In this document: positions 23,523 to 31,640 of the stretch, one piece after another
Layout of the letters: each line of letters begins with the position of its first letter
How positions within the stretch are numbered: position 1 is the stretch's first letter
Assembly (NCBI GenBank): GCA_026414485.1
Contig: JAOAIX010000009.1
Span: 1 to 43,335 of the forward strand
Source: Candidatus Bathyarchaeota archaeon
GTDB lineage: Archaea > Thermoproteota > Bathyarchaeia > Bathyarchaeales > Bathycorpusculaceae
Direction: 5' to 3'
Length of the DNA stretch: 43,335 nt
The notes under the pieces: generated by a model
Told to the model about the DNA's origin: nothing
What the model saw: the letters and a program-made list of their open reading frames with translations, nothing else
The model's database searches: none
Position numbers and translations under genes: made by a program

Positions 23523-24827
23523 ATGAGCAAGAGCGAAAAGCCACACATAAACCTCATTATCATGGGTCACGTTGACCACGGAAAATCAACCACTACAGGA
23601 CACTTGCTGTACCAAGCTGGAGCAATTGACCAAAGAACAATCGATGCGTACCAAGAAGAAGCCGAAAAGATGGGCAAAGGCACATTCAAATTTGCATGGG
23701 TTCTCGACAATCTCAAAGAAGAACGTGAACGAGGCGTAACCATTGACCTTCGATTCCTGAAATTTGAAACTAAAAAATACTACTACACCGTCATCGACGC
23801 CCCAGGACACCGAGACTTCGTCAAAAACATGATTACCGGCGCAAGCCAAGCTGACGCTTGTGTACTCTTCTGCTCTGCCAAGAAAGGCGAGTTTGAAGCC
23901 GGCATCGGCCCAGGCGGACAAACACGCGAACACGCATTTTTAGCTTTCACATTAGGTATCCGCCAAGCGGTCGTTGCTGTTAACAAAATGGATGACACAA
24001 CCGTCAACTACAGCAAAGAAAGATATGAAGAAATCAAGAACGAAGTCACCAGAATGCTAAAGATGGTCGGCTTCAAGACTGAGAAAATTAACTTTGTCCC
24101 TGTTTCAGGCTGGACAGGCGAAAACCTAACCAAGAAAAGCGACAAAATGCCCTGGTACAATGGTCCTACATTAATTGATGCGCTAGATCTCCTTGAAGTT
24201 CCACCAAAACCAACAAACAAACCCTTACGCATTCCAATTCAAGACGTCTACAGCATCACCGGCATCGGCACCGTTCCAGTAGGCAGAGTTGAAACTGGCA
24301 CACTCAAACCAGGACAAAACATCGTCTTCATGCCCAGCAACAAAACAGGTGAAGTCAAATCAATCGAAATGCACCACACAATGATTCCAGTGGCTGAACC
24401 AGGCGACAACATCGGCATGAACGTCAGAGGTGTAGCTAAAACTGACATCCACCGAGGAGACGTCGCAGGTACAGTTGACAATCCCCCAACAGTTGCAAAA
24501 GAATTCATTGGGCAAATTATCGTCATCTATCACCCAACTGCCATCGCTGCAGGATACACTCCAGTTCTCCACTATCACACAGGTCAAATTGCATGCCGCT
24601 TCACTCAACTGCTGAAGAAAATTGACCCACGTACAGGTCAAGTCACCGAGGAAAACCCAAGCTTCATCAAGACAGGTGACGCTGCATGGGTCAGAATGGA
24701 GCCTTTACATCCAATCGCTATTGAGACATATCTGGAATTCCCAGAACTTGGCCGCTTCGCAATTCGAGACATGGGCACTACAGTCGCTGCAGGCGTTGTC
24801 AAAGAAATAACCAAAAAAGGTCCATAA
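23523..24827 (+). CDS. tuf: Translation elongation factor EF-1alpha
   Basis: A 434-residue GTPase that brings aminoacyl-tRNA to the ribosome. G1 GHVDHGKST, switch I text [18 protein letters not shown]3 DAPGHRDF, G4 NKMD, domain 2 from [23 protein letters not shown], and domain 3 ending at [18 protein letters not shown]. Switch I has DLRFL where most archaea read DVAHLKFET-like text, a minor variation. GAGG precedes the ATG. It is separate from rps12-rps7 and has no S10 gene downstream, unlike the usual archaeal str arrangement. Confidence 0.98.
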   Translation: MSKSEKPHINLIIMGHVDHGKSTTTGHLLYQAGAIDQRTIDAYQEEAEKMGKGTFKFAWVLDNLKEERERGVTIDLRFLKFETKKYYYTVIDAPGHRDFVKNMITGASQADACVLFCSAKKGEFEAGIGPGGQTREHAFLAFTLGIRQAVVAVNKMDDTTVNYSKERYEEIKNEVTRMLKMVGFKTEKINFVPVSGWTGENLTKKSDKMPWYNGPTLIDALDLLEVPPKPTNKPLRIPIQDVYSITGIGTVPVGRVETGTLKPGQNIVFMPSNKTGEVKSIEMHHTMIPVAEPGDNIGMNVRGVAKTDIHRGDVAGTVDNPPTVAKEFIGQIIVIYHPTAIAAGYTPVLHYHTGQIACRFTQLLKKIDPRTGQVTEENPSFIKTGDAAWVRMEPLHPIAIETYLEFPELGRFAIRDMGTTVAAGVVKEITKKGP

Positions 24828-24829
24828 CC

Positions 24830-24850
24830 CCTTTTCTCTATTTTTTATTC
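24830..24850 (+). terminator. T-rich terminator of EF-1alpha
   Basis: A CCCTTTT-CTC-TATTTTTTATT stretch begins directly after the stop codon; two T runs in succession fit archaeal intrinsic termination. Confidence 0.5.
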
Positions 24851-25005
24851 ATTTTCAACATTGTTTTTAGGAATTTACACTGATTTCTATACATATTATT
24901 TGGAGCTTATTTTGGCCAAAACCAAAAGTCATTTTTGACGAAAGCCGTCCTAACAAAATTGGCGAGTACTTTTTACGCACAGAGTGATAGGCAACCTTTT
25001 AAGTC

Positions 25006-25386
25006 GTGAACAGCCTAATTCTGTTTGGTTACATCAACAAGGCAGGAGAACGATGCGTAGTGGAGATTAGTCGAAAAAAACTGCGCGAAGAGGTCCTTGA
25101 CCGCATAAAATACGTCAAGACATGCGTCATGGCAAGAGAACTGTGCCTTATAGTGCGCACAAACCGAGCAGTTTTAGAGCCAAAAGATGTACAGGACATC
25201 TGCAAATACATCGCAGGACTCTGCAAGGAAGAGGGTTGCACAGAACCCAGCGGGCTCTGTTTGAAAGCTGCAACCGCAGTAGGCTCAAAAGACGAAAAAA
25301 AGTATCTAGAGCTTTGTGCTCAAAGCTGCATAAAATGTGGTGAAGCAAAACGACCTACCCCAAAAAGAGAAGCTTATGTAGCATAG
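25006..25386 (+). CDS. Cysteine-rich 126-residue protein, unknown
   Basis: A small soluble protein starting at GTG. Ten or so cysteines are spread along it, most in the second half: CKYIAGLCKEEGC, GLCLKAA, and LCAQSCIKCGEAK at the end. The number and spacing (CxxxxCxxxC, CxxxCxxC) suggest metal or Fe-S binding, as do the helices between them, but I know no family with this pattern. A TATA-like TACTTTTTACG lies about 35 nt upstream and would give a leaderless or nearly leaderless mRNA, so the GTG start is reasonable. It is followed 46 nt later by a methyltransferase gene on the same strand. Confidence 0.65.
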   Translation: MNSLILFGYINKAGERCVVEISRKKLREEVLDRIKYVKTCVMARELCLIVRTNRAVLEPKDVQDICKYIAGLCKEEGCTEPSGLCLKAATAVGSKDEKKYLELCAQSCIKCGEAKRPTPKREAYVA

Positions 25387-25432
25387 TATTTTCAAAATAA
25401 ACATAACCTCGCCGACAAATGGAGGCTAAGAC

Positions 25433-25906
25433 TTGTTTATCGCGCCCTTTGTTCCAAGTCCTCTCCCAGTTATTAAACATATGCTCGAAATAGCTGAATT
25501 AAAACCAAACGAGGTTCTTTTTGACCTTGGCGCAGGAGATGGCCGCGCCGTTATTATGGCAGCAAAAACATTTGGCGCCCGTGCAGTAGGTGTAGAAATG
25601 CGCGAAGACCTAGCAAAACGCGCCATGAACATTATCCAAGAAAGCGGTCTAAGTGACCGCGTCACAATAGTAAATGGCGATATTTTTAAAGTAGATTTAA
25701 CCTCCGCAGACGTCGTTTTCCTTTACTTAACCACAAGCGCTAACGAAAAAGTGAAACCAAAAATGGAAAATGAACTCAAACTAGGCGCCCGTGTTGTTTC
25801 ACACGATTATGAAGTTGTAGGCTGGAAACCTGAAAAAGTGGAAAATTTCATCGACAACTCTGGTGCTTACCCTTCTCACACGATCTATCTCTACCGTAAA
25901 CAGTAA
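25433..25906 (+). CDS. aKMT-like SAM-dependent methyltransferase
   Basis: A 157-residue class I methyltransferase. The N-terminus FIAPFVPSPLPVIKHMLEIAEL precedes motif I VLFDLGAGDGRAV (about 29-41), then GVEMREDLAKRA, the acidic post-II GDIFKVDL and motif IV VVFLYLTT, then RVVSHDYEVVGWKP. This order and small size match the archaeal lysine methyltransferase aKMT and its eukaryotic mitochondrial relatives, which methylate lysines of abundant proteins, including chromatin proteins in Sulfolobus. Substrate here is unknown. TTG start at 25433, 46 nt after the Cys-rich gene, with GGAGG upstream. Confidence 0.85.
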   Translation: MFIAPFVPSPLPVIKHMLEIAELKPNEVLFDLGAGDGRAVIMAAKTFGARAVGVEMREDLAKRAMNIIQESGLSDRVTIVNGDIFKVDLTSADVVFLYLTTSANEKVKPKMENELKLGARVVSHDYEVVGWKPEKVENFIDNSGAYPSHTIYLYRKQ

Positions 25907-25961
25907 CCTATTTTTTGAAAAAGAGTTTTTAGCTTGATTTTAGTGAATTCTACGTCTGGCC

Positions 25962-26468
25962 ATGTTAAATTTTGTTCCTTGGCGCCATATAGCTAAATGG
26001 CAATGCATAGGTTGCGGCAACTGTTGCAAACTCTACAGTGTTGTTCTAAACTTCCCAGAATGGTTAAAAATCTCACAGATTTTCGGCGCAGAGAAAACAG
26101 TAGTTGGTTTGAACAAATTATTCATAAAAAGAGTAGATGACGGCTCATGTGTCTTCCTATGTAATCTGGCGGGCAACTATTTTTGCGGGTTGCAAAACAT
26201 GAAACCGGTTGCTTGCAAACTCTGGCCATTCAAAATTTTGTCGGAACCAAAATATGGGAATCCAAACCAAGCATTATTCAACTACAGAGGCAAAAAACTG
26301 TTCATCTACGCAGACACAATGTGCCAAGGTCTTCGCTACGGCCCTCCCTCTTGGGAGTTCACTTCACTAGTTTTACAAGAATTTGCAGACTTGGCGTTAG
26401 GCAATTGTAGAGTCCAACGCAACACAACACGAACCCTCTCAAATGGAGTTAGACGATTTAACTTTTAA
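25962..26468 (+). CDS. YkgJ-type cysteine-cluster protein
   Basis: A 168-residue protein of the YkgJ/UPF0153 type, expected to bind a zinc or iron ion. The hallmark CIGCGNCCKLY (about residues 15-25) is followed by FLCNLAGNYFCGLQNMKPVACKLWPF, where the spaced cysteines and the K-P-V-A-C-K-L-W-P-F text are typical of the family (usual form: RPxxCRxFP). A further Cys lies near 125 (TMCQGLRYG). The enzymatic role of the family is not established. A second member lies 0.6 kb downstream at 27102-27605, with a response regulator between them on the other strand. Confidence 0.85.
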   Translation: MLNFVPWRHIAKWQCIGCGNCCKLYSVVLNFPEWLKISQIFGAEKTVVGLNKLFIKRVDDGSCVFLCNLAGNYFCGLQNMKPVACKLWPFKILSEPKYGNPNQALFNYRGKKLFIYADTMCQGLRYGPPSWEFTSLVLQEFADLALGNCRVQRNTTRTLSNGVRRFNF

Positions 26469-26486
26469 CAACCACATTCCATTTAG

Positions 26487-26957
26487 CTATGGGAGGAGCG
26501 CGCTTTCTGTCTCTTCAAAGCTTAGTTCTTTAACTCGAGTTTCAATGAACTCTGCAACACGCTCTTCGTCAAATTGCCTCTCAGCTTTCTGCTTTTTCAA
26601 TTGTTCTGATATGGTAGCAAGCATCTTCTCAACATCAAAGGGTTTCATGATGTAAGCATCTGCATTTTTGTTTAAGGCAGTCACAGCATTTTGCAACGTA
26701 GGATAACCTGTAACTATAATTTTTCGGATTTTTGGTGTAGTATCGCGAATTCTGCTGAGAAGTTCTGTGCCTTCCATGTCAGGTAATCGAATGTCAATAA
26801 GCATCAAATCATAATGGTTAGTCTCACTTTTTATTATCGCTTCACTACCTGAACTTGCGACATCAACGCTGTAGCCTTTATCTTTGAGTATCGCAGCTAC
26901 GACCTGTGTTATGTTTTCGTCATCATCGATTACGAGAATTCGAGCTTGTTCACTCAT
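26487..26957 (-). CDS. Single-domain response regulator (receiver plus short tail)
   Basis: A 156-residue protein: a CheY-like receiver at 1-120 with acidic pair D11/D12, phospho-acceptor D55 in LIDIRLPD, the conserved Thr in VTGYP, and the Lys in MKPFD, followed by a helical, charged C-terminal tail (about 122-156, LKKQKAERQFDEERVAEFIETRVKEL) without a DNA-binding domain. It must act through protein contacts. There is no kinase gene beside it; archaeal orphan receivers of this type are common. A weak inverted repeat (ACACA and TGTGT) lies upstream near 26993-27009. Confidence 0.92.
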   Translation of the reverse strand: MSEQARILVIDDDENITQVVAAILKDKGYSVDVASSGSEAIIKSETNHYDLMLIDIRLPDMEGTELLSRIRDTTPKIRKIIVTGYPTLQNAVTALNKNADAYIMKPFDVEKMLATISEQLKKQKAERQFDEERVAEFIETRVKELSFEETESALLP

Positions 26958-27101
26958 TTATTTCTCACGATCCTAAAGCCTACTTTAACAATGACACATT
27001 TAACTTGTGTGAATTTATACTATTTATTATGTGACTATAATTGATTGACCTAGAAAGGCTAACATGGTTAACTGGGAACACGATCTGGGGGTCTAAATAT
27101 T

Positions 27102-27605
27102 TTGAATGAGATAGTGGAGTTTGTTTGTAAGCGTTGCGGTTGGTGTTGTAGAAATTTACTGGAAACAAAAGACGGCATCGAGAGAGGTCTCCCTCTTACC
27201 GACAAAGAGGCAACCCGTTTCCCACAAGAACTTGTTTCGCCAAAAGTCGCTATTGGAATAACAGATCCAAAAATAGTTGTTTTGTATCAATTGAATGTTA
27301 ACGTGTGTCCCTACATAAATAGCCAAAATGTTTGCGAGAAGTATGAAGACCGCCCTCTGATGTGTCGGTCTTTTCCTATTGTGGCGGGTGACTTATCGAA
27401 CAGGTGTACCGTTTTTAGTTACCGAATAAAAGGAGTATCCTATAGTGACTCTTACTCTATGGAAAAGCAATTGGATGCAAGTGTTAAATTCACACTTTAC
27501 CTTAAAAATCGCATCAAAAAGTATTACCAGAAAGGTCTAAAAGTTTGGGAATACAATCTTGCTACAAAAAACTGGGTCTGCCGAGGCTTTTATGACTCCC
27601 TCTGA
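27102..27605 (+). CDS. Second YkgJ-type cysteine-cluster protein
   Basis: A 167-residue protein with CKRCGWCCRN at residues 10-19, CPYINSQNVCEKYEDRPLMCRSFPI further in, and NRCTVF, the typical full set for YkgJ-type metal-binding proteins (C-x2-C-x2-CC, then C-x-Y-x2-RP-x2-C-R). This copy is closer to the family consensus than the one at 25962-26468; the two are divergent in the rest and are not a recent duplication. Start is TTG at 27102; it is monocistronic. Function of the family is unknown. Confidence 0.85.
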   Translation: MNEIVEFVCKRCGWCCRNLLETKDGIERGLPLTDKEATRFPQELVSPKVAIGITDPKIVVLYQLNVNVCPYINSQNVCEKYEDRPLMCRSFPIVAGDLSNRCTVFSYRIKGVSYSDSYSMEKQLDASVKFTLYLKNRIKKYYQKGLKVWEYNLATKNWVCRGFYDSL

Positions 27606-27650
27606 AAAACAGGATGCTGAAATAATTCAAAAGTGCCTTCACGCTATAGC

Positions 27651-28370
27651 CTAGCACTTTTTTATAGCCTCAGGCAGCTCGCTTAAACGTTTTATAGTGT
27701 GGTCTGGTTGATTCTCCTCTATTTCTCTCTGCGGCCGCCTGTCTATATAGATGGTTTTCATGCCCACCTCTTTTGGACCTTTTACATCCGCGTCCACTGT
27801 GTCTCCTACAAAAACAGCCTCAGCAGCTTTGACTCCAAGCTTGCTGAGGGCTTCAGTAAATATGGCGGGGTTGGGTTTACGTTTGTTGACTGCTCCTGAA
27901 ACAATCACAACGTCAAAGAATTTGTAAAGATCATGCTGTTGAAGTAGTCTTATTACGCATTCGGGTATAGCAAAATTTGAAACAATTCCCAGCCTATATT
28001 TTCCATGTAACTTGCGCAACATTTTTGGTGCATCATCGTCTAGACGAACATACTTCATAAACTCCGAACAAAAAGCGTTTGTTGCCCCACTCGCCAACTC
28101 TATGTTACATTCGTCAGAATAGCCGAGAATTTGAAGGGCGTTTAAAACTCGAAGGTTAAAATGTGGCTCTTCCATATTCACGTCAGCTTTCTCGTAGAGT
28201 TCATCTCTAGCTTTAATGTAGGCATCTCGGAACGCTGGAAAAGAAACTTTAACTCCATTCTGGACAATATAGTTATACATCTGTTTGAGGGCAGGACCGT
28301 AAAACGCGTGTTCTTTCTCAATAAGCATGAGAGTGTCAAACATGTCGAAGAGTACAGCTTTAATTGGCAT
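27651..28370 (-). CDS. HAD-superfamily hydrolase, phosphoglycolate phosphatase-like
   Basis: A 239-residue HAD hydrolase with helical cap. Motif I VLFDMFDTL (nucleophile and general acid Asp), motif II GIVSNFAIP with Ser/Asn, motif III Lys in KRKPNPAIFTEAL, motif IV VFVGDTVDADVKGPKEVG. The D-M-F-D-T-L form resembles the subfamily of haloacid-dehalogenase-like and phosphoglycolate-phosphatase-like enzymes; the substrate cannot be told. Start ATG at 28370 is chosen because it directly precedes motif I strand; a 25-residue extension to 28445 is not family-like. Confidence 0.9.
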   Translation of the reverse strand: MPIKAVLFDMFDTLMLIEKEHAFYGPALKQMYNYIVQNGVKVSFPAFRDAYIKARDELYEKADVNMEEPHFNLRVLNALQILGYSDECNIELASGATNAFCSEFMKYVRLDDDAPKMLRKLHGKYRLGIVSNFAIPECVIRLLQQHDLYKFFDVVIVSGAVNKRKPNPAIFTEALSKLGVKAAEAVFVGDTVDADVKGPKEVGMKTIYIDRRPQREIEENQPDHTIKRLSELPEAIKKC

Positions 28371-28545
28371 ACTATTTTTCTCATAGTGAAAATGCGTTAA
28401 AAACTTAAAACTGTTTTGTGACATCCCACAGTTTCCCTTCAACATTTTTGATGTAACTGTCTCTGGGAATATTACGAGCTTGGTAAATAGCCTTTTATAT
28501 TATCTCTCTTGTCATAAGATAACCTTGAGGAAAAGGGGATGCAAA

Positions 28546-28662
28546 ATGGAAAACAACCTTGAGAACGACGAAATACGCTGGCAAGTTATGAAAGCTATGT
28601 TAGACGAGTTTCCTTCACTCAGAACCAAAGTTGAGCTTTACATTCAGAAACCACAATGCTAA
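28546..28662 (+). CDS. Possible 38-residue small protein
   Basis: MENNLENDEIRWQVMKAMLD begins an acidic, helical 38-residue peptide. It has its own TATA-like CTTTTATATTATC (about 28491-28503), about 45-55 nt upstream, and AAGGGG 7-12 nt before the ATG, so it looks like a designed gene rather than a chance frame. It lies between the HAD gene and the phosphoesterase gene. No family is recognised; the ending PQC leaves one terminal cysteine. Confidence 0.45.
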   Translation: MENNLENDEIRWQVMKAMLDEFPSLRTKVELYIQKPQC

Positions 28663-28763
28663 TTTTAACCGCTACTCATGTTTACATCTCTTTTAACAAA
28701 ACAGAACAGTAGAAAATCTTTTTTGTCAGTTGCTGTCAACAAATAACGGAGACCAAAAAGAAG

Positions 28764-29261
28764 ATGCTGATTGGTTTAATTTCAGACACGCATGACAATC
28801 TTGCGATGGTGGAAAAAGCTATCGAGCGTTTCAACTCCGAAAAAGTAGAATTGGTTTTACATGCGGGAGATTACGTATCACCCTTTGTAATTCCTAAATT
28901 TAAGACGTTGAAATGTAGGCTTATCGGAGTTTTTGGCAACAATGATGGTGATCACGAATTTTTACGGAGACGATTTGTAGAAGCAGGGAACTGCGAACTA
29001 CGGGGGCGTTTTGCGGAGATAACTGTCGACGGCTTCAAAATTGCCCTTCTACACGGAGACGAAACTGACTTGCTAAATGCTTTGTTTGCCTGTGATTGTT
29101 TTGACGCCGTTGTCTATGGGCATGTGCATACTCTGACTATCAGACGTAACTCTAAAAAATTGATTATTAACCCCGGTGAAGCTTGCGGCTACTTAACTGG
29201 TAAACCTACAGTAGGGCTGCTTGACACGAAACATAGGGAAGCTAAAATTATAGACCTTTAA
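28764..29261 (+). CDS. MJ0936/YfcE-type metallophosphoesterase
   Basis: A 165-residue calcineurin-like phosphodiesterase. Metal-binding motifs in order: ISDTHDN (residues about 6-12), HAGDYV (about 34-39), GNNDG, LLHGDE and YGHVHT. Size is that of the minimal MJ0936/YfcE group, active on small phosphodiesters in vitro; natural substrate is not established. GGAGACC lies about 10 nt before the ATG. It is followed by a gene-free region of nearly 500 nt. Confidence 0.92.
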   Translation: MLIGLISDTHDNLAMVEKAIERFNSEKVELVLHAGDYVSPFVIPKFKTLKCRLIGVFGNNDGDHEFLRRRFVEAGNCELRGRFAEITVDGFKIALLHGDETDLLNALFACDCFDAVVYGHVHTLTIRRNSKKLIINPGEACGYLTGKPTVGLLDTKHREAKIIDL

Positions 29262-29424
29262 AGTGATTCTTCCGAAAATTGTTCCTTTGTTCTGTTTGCT
29301 TAGATTCATGTTGATTTCAAGGATCTCATCTTAAAAGTAATTAACCACATGATCACACAGTAGTGGTTACTTTTTGGTATTCCAGCTTTCTGGTATGGTT
29401 GCCTTATGTCCAGAACTTGGGTGT

Positions 29425-29443
29425 GGCTCTCGCTCAAAGAGCC
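29425..29443 (+). repeat. Hairpin GGCTCT/AGAGCC
   Basis: A perfect 6-bp stem with loop CGCTCAA in the gene-free region after the phosphoesterase gene. Confidence 0.4.
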
Positions 29444-29471
29444 TTTAATAGGCAGTTGTGAAATTTTGTAG

Positions 29472-29500
29472 AAAATGAGAAAGAGGCGTTTTCTCGTTTT
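29472..29500 (+). repeat. 11-bp hairpin with 7-nt loop
   Basis: AAAATGAGAAA pairs with TTTCTCGTTTT (one T-G pair) around loop GAGGCGT. The stem ends in a short T run, so it could be a 3'-end structure or part of an RNA. Confidence 0.45.
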
Positions 29501-29700
29501 ATCTCGTTAAATGCGGTGCTGTTTCTCTCAACTGGGTGGATATCTCTCCTATTCACTGCATCAAAAAATCAATTTAGGACTGTTTTTTTATCAAAAAAGG
29601 TTGCTACGCCCTTATAGTGTTTCATTACTGTTCCGTGATTTAATTCTTAATGTATATTTTTATTATTTTTAGGAATTTTAAGATTTTTGTAATTTATAGG

Positions 29701-29712
29701 AAAAATATAAAT
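29701..29712 (+). promoter_or_regulatory. TATA box of the AbrB-arsM operon
   Basis: AAAAATATAAAT lies about 38-49 nt upstream of the ATG at 29750, giving a short leader. It overlaps an in-frame ATG at 29711, which is why that earlier start is rejected. Confidence 0.6.
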
Positions 29713-29749
29713 GCGCCTTCAATATGTAAAGTTAACGGAGACAAAAATT

Positions 29750-29998
29750 ATGGAAGTAAAAAAGGAATGCTGCAAAATTGACGCCGTAGTCACTTTAGAT
29801 TCAAAAGGACAAATTGTTCTCCCAAAAGATTTACGTGAAAGAGCAAACATTAAAGCCGACGACAAACTCGCGCTCATAGGCGTAACACGTGACAACACGG
29901 TGTGTTGTGTAATCATGATGAAAGTTGATCTTTTGGATGAAACGGTAAAATGTACGCTTGGACCAATATTGGCAGATGCCTTTGAAAACAAAAGGTGA
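29750..29998 (+). CDS. AbrB-type small DNA-binding protein with paired cysteines
   Basis: An 82-residue AbrB/SpoVT swapped-hairpin protein. The core is AVVTLDSKGQIVLPKDLRERANIKADDKLALIGV; it is framed by two cysteine pairs, KECCK at residues 5-9 and VCCVI near 49-53. Small AbrB-like proteins with this CC...CC arrangement are known to me next to arsM or hgcAB genes. They may sense As or Hg, or bind metal, but direct function is not established. ACGGAG precedes the ATG at 29750. The stop is 6 nt before arsM, so they form an operon. Confidence 0.85.
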   Translation: MEVKKECCKIDAVVTLDSKGQIVLPKDLRERANIKADDKLALIGVTRDNTVCCVIMMKVDLLDETVKCTLGPILADAFENKR

Positions 29999-30004
29999 AA
30001 TTTA

Positions 30005-30823
30005 ATGAACGAAGATAAAGTGCGAAAGATTGTGCGTAAAGGTTATGGCAAGATCGCTAAAACTGCAAACTCGGGTTGCGGATGTGGCTGTGGCTTGTTG
30101 TCTGATGTTAGCGAAAGAGTAGGTTACAGCAAAGAGGATCTTGATTCTGTACCTGCAGAGGCAAATATGAATTTGGGATGTGGAAACCCTGTGGCTTTAG
30201 CATCTTTGAAGGAAGGTGAAGTAGTTATAGATCTAGGTTCAGGTGGCGGTTTAGACTGCTTCTTGGCATCCAAAAAAGTCGGCAAAACAGGCAAAGTGAT
30301 AGGTATAGATATGACGCCTGAGATGATAGACCGCGCTAGAGCTAACTGTAGACGTGGCAAATACACTAACGTCGAGTTCAGATTAGGTGAAATCGAGAAC
30401 TTACCTGTGGCAGACAACACGGCAGACGTTATAATTAGTAATTGCGTTATTAATTTGTCTCCAAATAAGCAACGTGTTTTTGAAGAAGCTTTCCGTGTTC
30501 TGAAACCAAATGGTCGAATGCTGATTTCAGATATGGTTTTGCTCAGGGAAATACCCCCTGAAATTGTGGAAAATGTTGCTGCTTACATAGGTTGCATTGC
30601 AGGAGCTGAAAAGAAGGATAAATATCTTGAGCTCATAAGACGCGCAGGTTTTGAAAATGTGCAAATCATTGAAGAAACACCGATGCCTTACGAAGCTCTG
30701 GTTACAGACGAAACAGCAAAGCAGATAATGAGAGATCTCAAAATCACACAAAATCAGGCAGCCGAACTTTTGGGTAACGTAGTCAGCCTCAAAGTGTCAG
30801 CAACAAAACCTATGCGAAGCTAA
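30005..30823 (+). CDS. arsM: Arsenite S-adenosylmethionine methyltransferase ArsM
   Basis: A 272-residue methyltransferase. Residues about 24-31 have a Cys-rich SGCGCGCG-like stretch and LGCGNPVALASL near 57, with the SAM loop VIDLGSGGGLDCFLAS at about 75-90, the post-loop GIDMTPEMIDRAR, then NCVINLSP (a conserved Cys near 141) and, near 198, GCIAGA with another Cys. The three conserved ArsM cysteines expected to bind As(III) can thus be placed. It methylates arsenite to volatile or less toxic products in the cytoplasm. It is the second gene of a two-gene unit with the AbrB-type protein. Confidence 0.93.
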   Translation: MNEDKVRKIVRKGYGKIAKTANSGCGCGCGLLSDVSERVGYSKEDLDSVPAEANMNLGCGNPVALASLKEGEVVIDLGSGGGLDCFLASKKVGKTGKVIGIDMTPEMIDRARANCRRGKYTNVEFRLGEIENLPVADNTADVIISNCVINLSPNKQRVFEEAFRVLKPNGRMLISDMVLLREIPPEIVENVAAYIGCIAGAEKKDKYLELIRRAGFENVQIIEETPMPYEALVTDETAKQIMRDLKITQNQAAELLGNVVSLKVSATKPMRS

Positions 30824-30889
30824 CCTGTTATTTCAACCATCCCAACCTACAAATAATTATTAAGATTTTTAAACTAAACCTTTTTCTTA

Positions 30890-31423
30890 ATGAGTAAAGG
30901 TAGAGCATTTGTGCAAAGAAATACCCGCTTATTTACAGTTGCACTATTTGGCTCTATTATGTTCGTGACTAGGCTATTTGTTCCCGCGCCAATTGATCGA
31001 ATGCTCATAGCTGTGGATGCGGTTTTGCTTGCTTTAAGTGCACTTTTTGTCAAAAACTTTGGAGCCATTTATGTTGCAACAGTGGGTGGAACCCTTACCA
31101 GCCTTTGGAGACCCTCCCTTATTCCTTTTTCAATAATTTATGCCCTTTTGTATGGTGCATTCGTCGACATTTTTATACGTTTATTCAAAGTCAAAGCCAC
31201 AGCTGAGGGAGTAGACCGAAACAAACTTATGATGGCAATGGCCTGCAGCACAGTAGCAATAGGATACCTAAGCTACTATGCTACAACCATGTTTCCCCAA
31301 CTTATTCAGGCCTCCATAGCCATAGACTTTATAGTAGCATTTATGGGTCCAGTCACAGGTGCAGTTGCAGGCTACGCCGCAGCATATCTGTGGAATAAAT
31401 ACCTCAAAAGTATCGTCATCTGA
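30890..31423 (+). CDS. Membrane protein, ECF S-component-like
   Basis: A 177-residue protein with about five or six hydrophobic segments (about 15-33, 38-58, 60-80, 83-103, 118-136, 142-165). Length, the short basic N-terminus and the AVDAVLLALSALFVKNFGAIYVATVGG text fit an S component of an ECF vitamin transporter; FSIIYALLYGAFVDIFIRLF resembles the fourth helix region. No transporter ATPase gene is adjacent. Alternatively an unrelated integral membrane protein. The substrate is unknown. It follows arsM by 66 nt and may be cotranscribed, but has its own TATA-like TTTTTAAAC. Confidence 0.65.
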   Translation: MSKGRAFVQRNTRLFTVALFGSIMFVTRLFVPAPIDRMLIAVDAVLLALSALFVKNFGAIYVATVGGTLTSLWRPSLIPFSIIYALLYGAFVDIFIRLFKVKATAEGVDRNKLMMAMACSTVAIGYLSYYATTMFPQLIQASIAIDFIVAFMGPVTGAVAGYAAAYLWNKYLKSIVI

Positions 31424-31640
31424 ACAGTTCACAAGGGAGTGTTGCTTTCCCTTTGTTATCATAGAGATATTTGGGTAGAATAATTTTTAACTAAAATGGT
31501 CTATAAAAATGATCAAGAAAAGAGATGGGAATATTTTTGAAAACTAAAATGTAAAATTAACCTCTGTCACTCGTTTGACGTTTTCAGCTTTAGAAAAATA
31601 TTTTAATGTTAAGGCATCATTTAACCTTGAGGAGTTGTTT

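Larger units (their letters stand above)
29262..29749. other. Gene-free region with several hairpins, possible ncRNA
   Basis: About 490 nt without a plausible coding frame. It holds TAACCAC/GTGGTTA arms (about 29342-29370, 7 bp), a 6-bp GGCTCT/AGAGCC stem with a 7-nt loop (29425-29443), and an 11-bp stem with one T-G pair and a 7-nt GAGGCGT loop (29472-29500). T-rich tracts fill 29580-29700. The AbrB gene's TATA box is at 29701-29712. It may contain an unannotated RNA gene or a decayed gene; nothing decides. Confidence 0.4.

Noticed and set aside
5464-26957. Pairing of the orphan histidine kinase with the orphan receiver
   Set aside because: They are about 19 kb apart with no shared context; a functional pairing cannot be supported from sequence.
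26993-27009. ACACA/TGTGT inverted repeat upstream of the response regulator
   Set aside because: Only 5-bp arms; expected by chance at this frequency.
28371-28445. 25-residue extension of the HAD hydrolase
   Set aside because: HAD motif I normally lies within the first 10-15 residues; ATG at 28370 fits.
31575-31640. 22-residue extension of the RAM-domain protein
   Set aside because: It would overlap the TATA box (31594-31606); the ATG at 31641 has a good ribosome-binding site.
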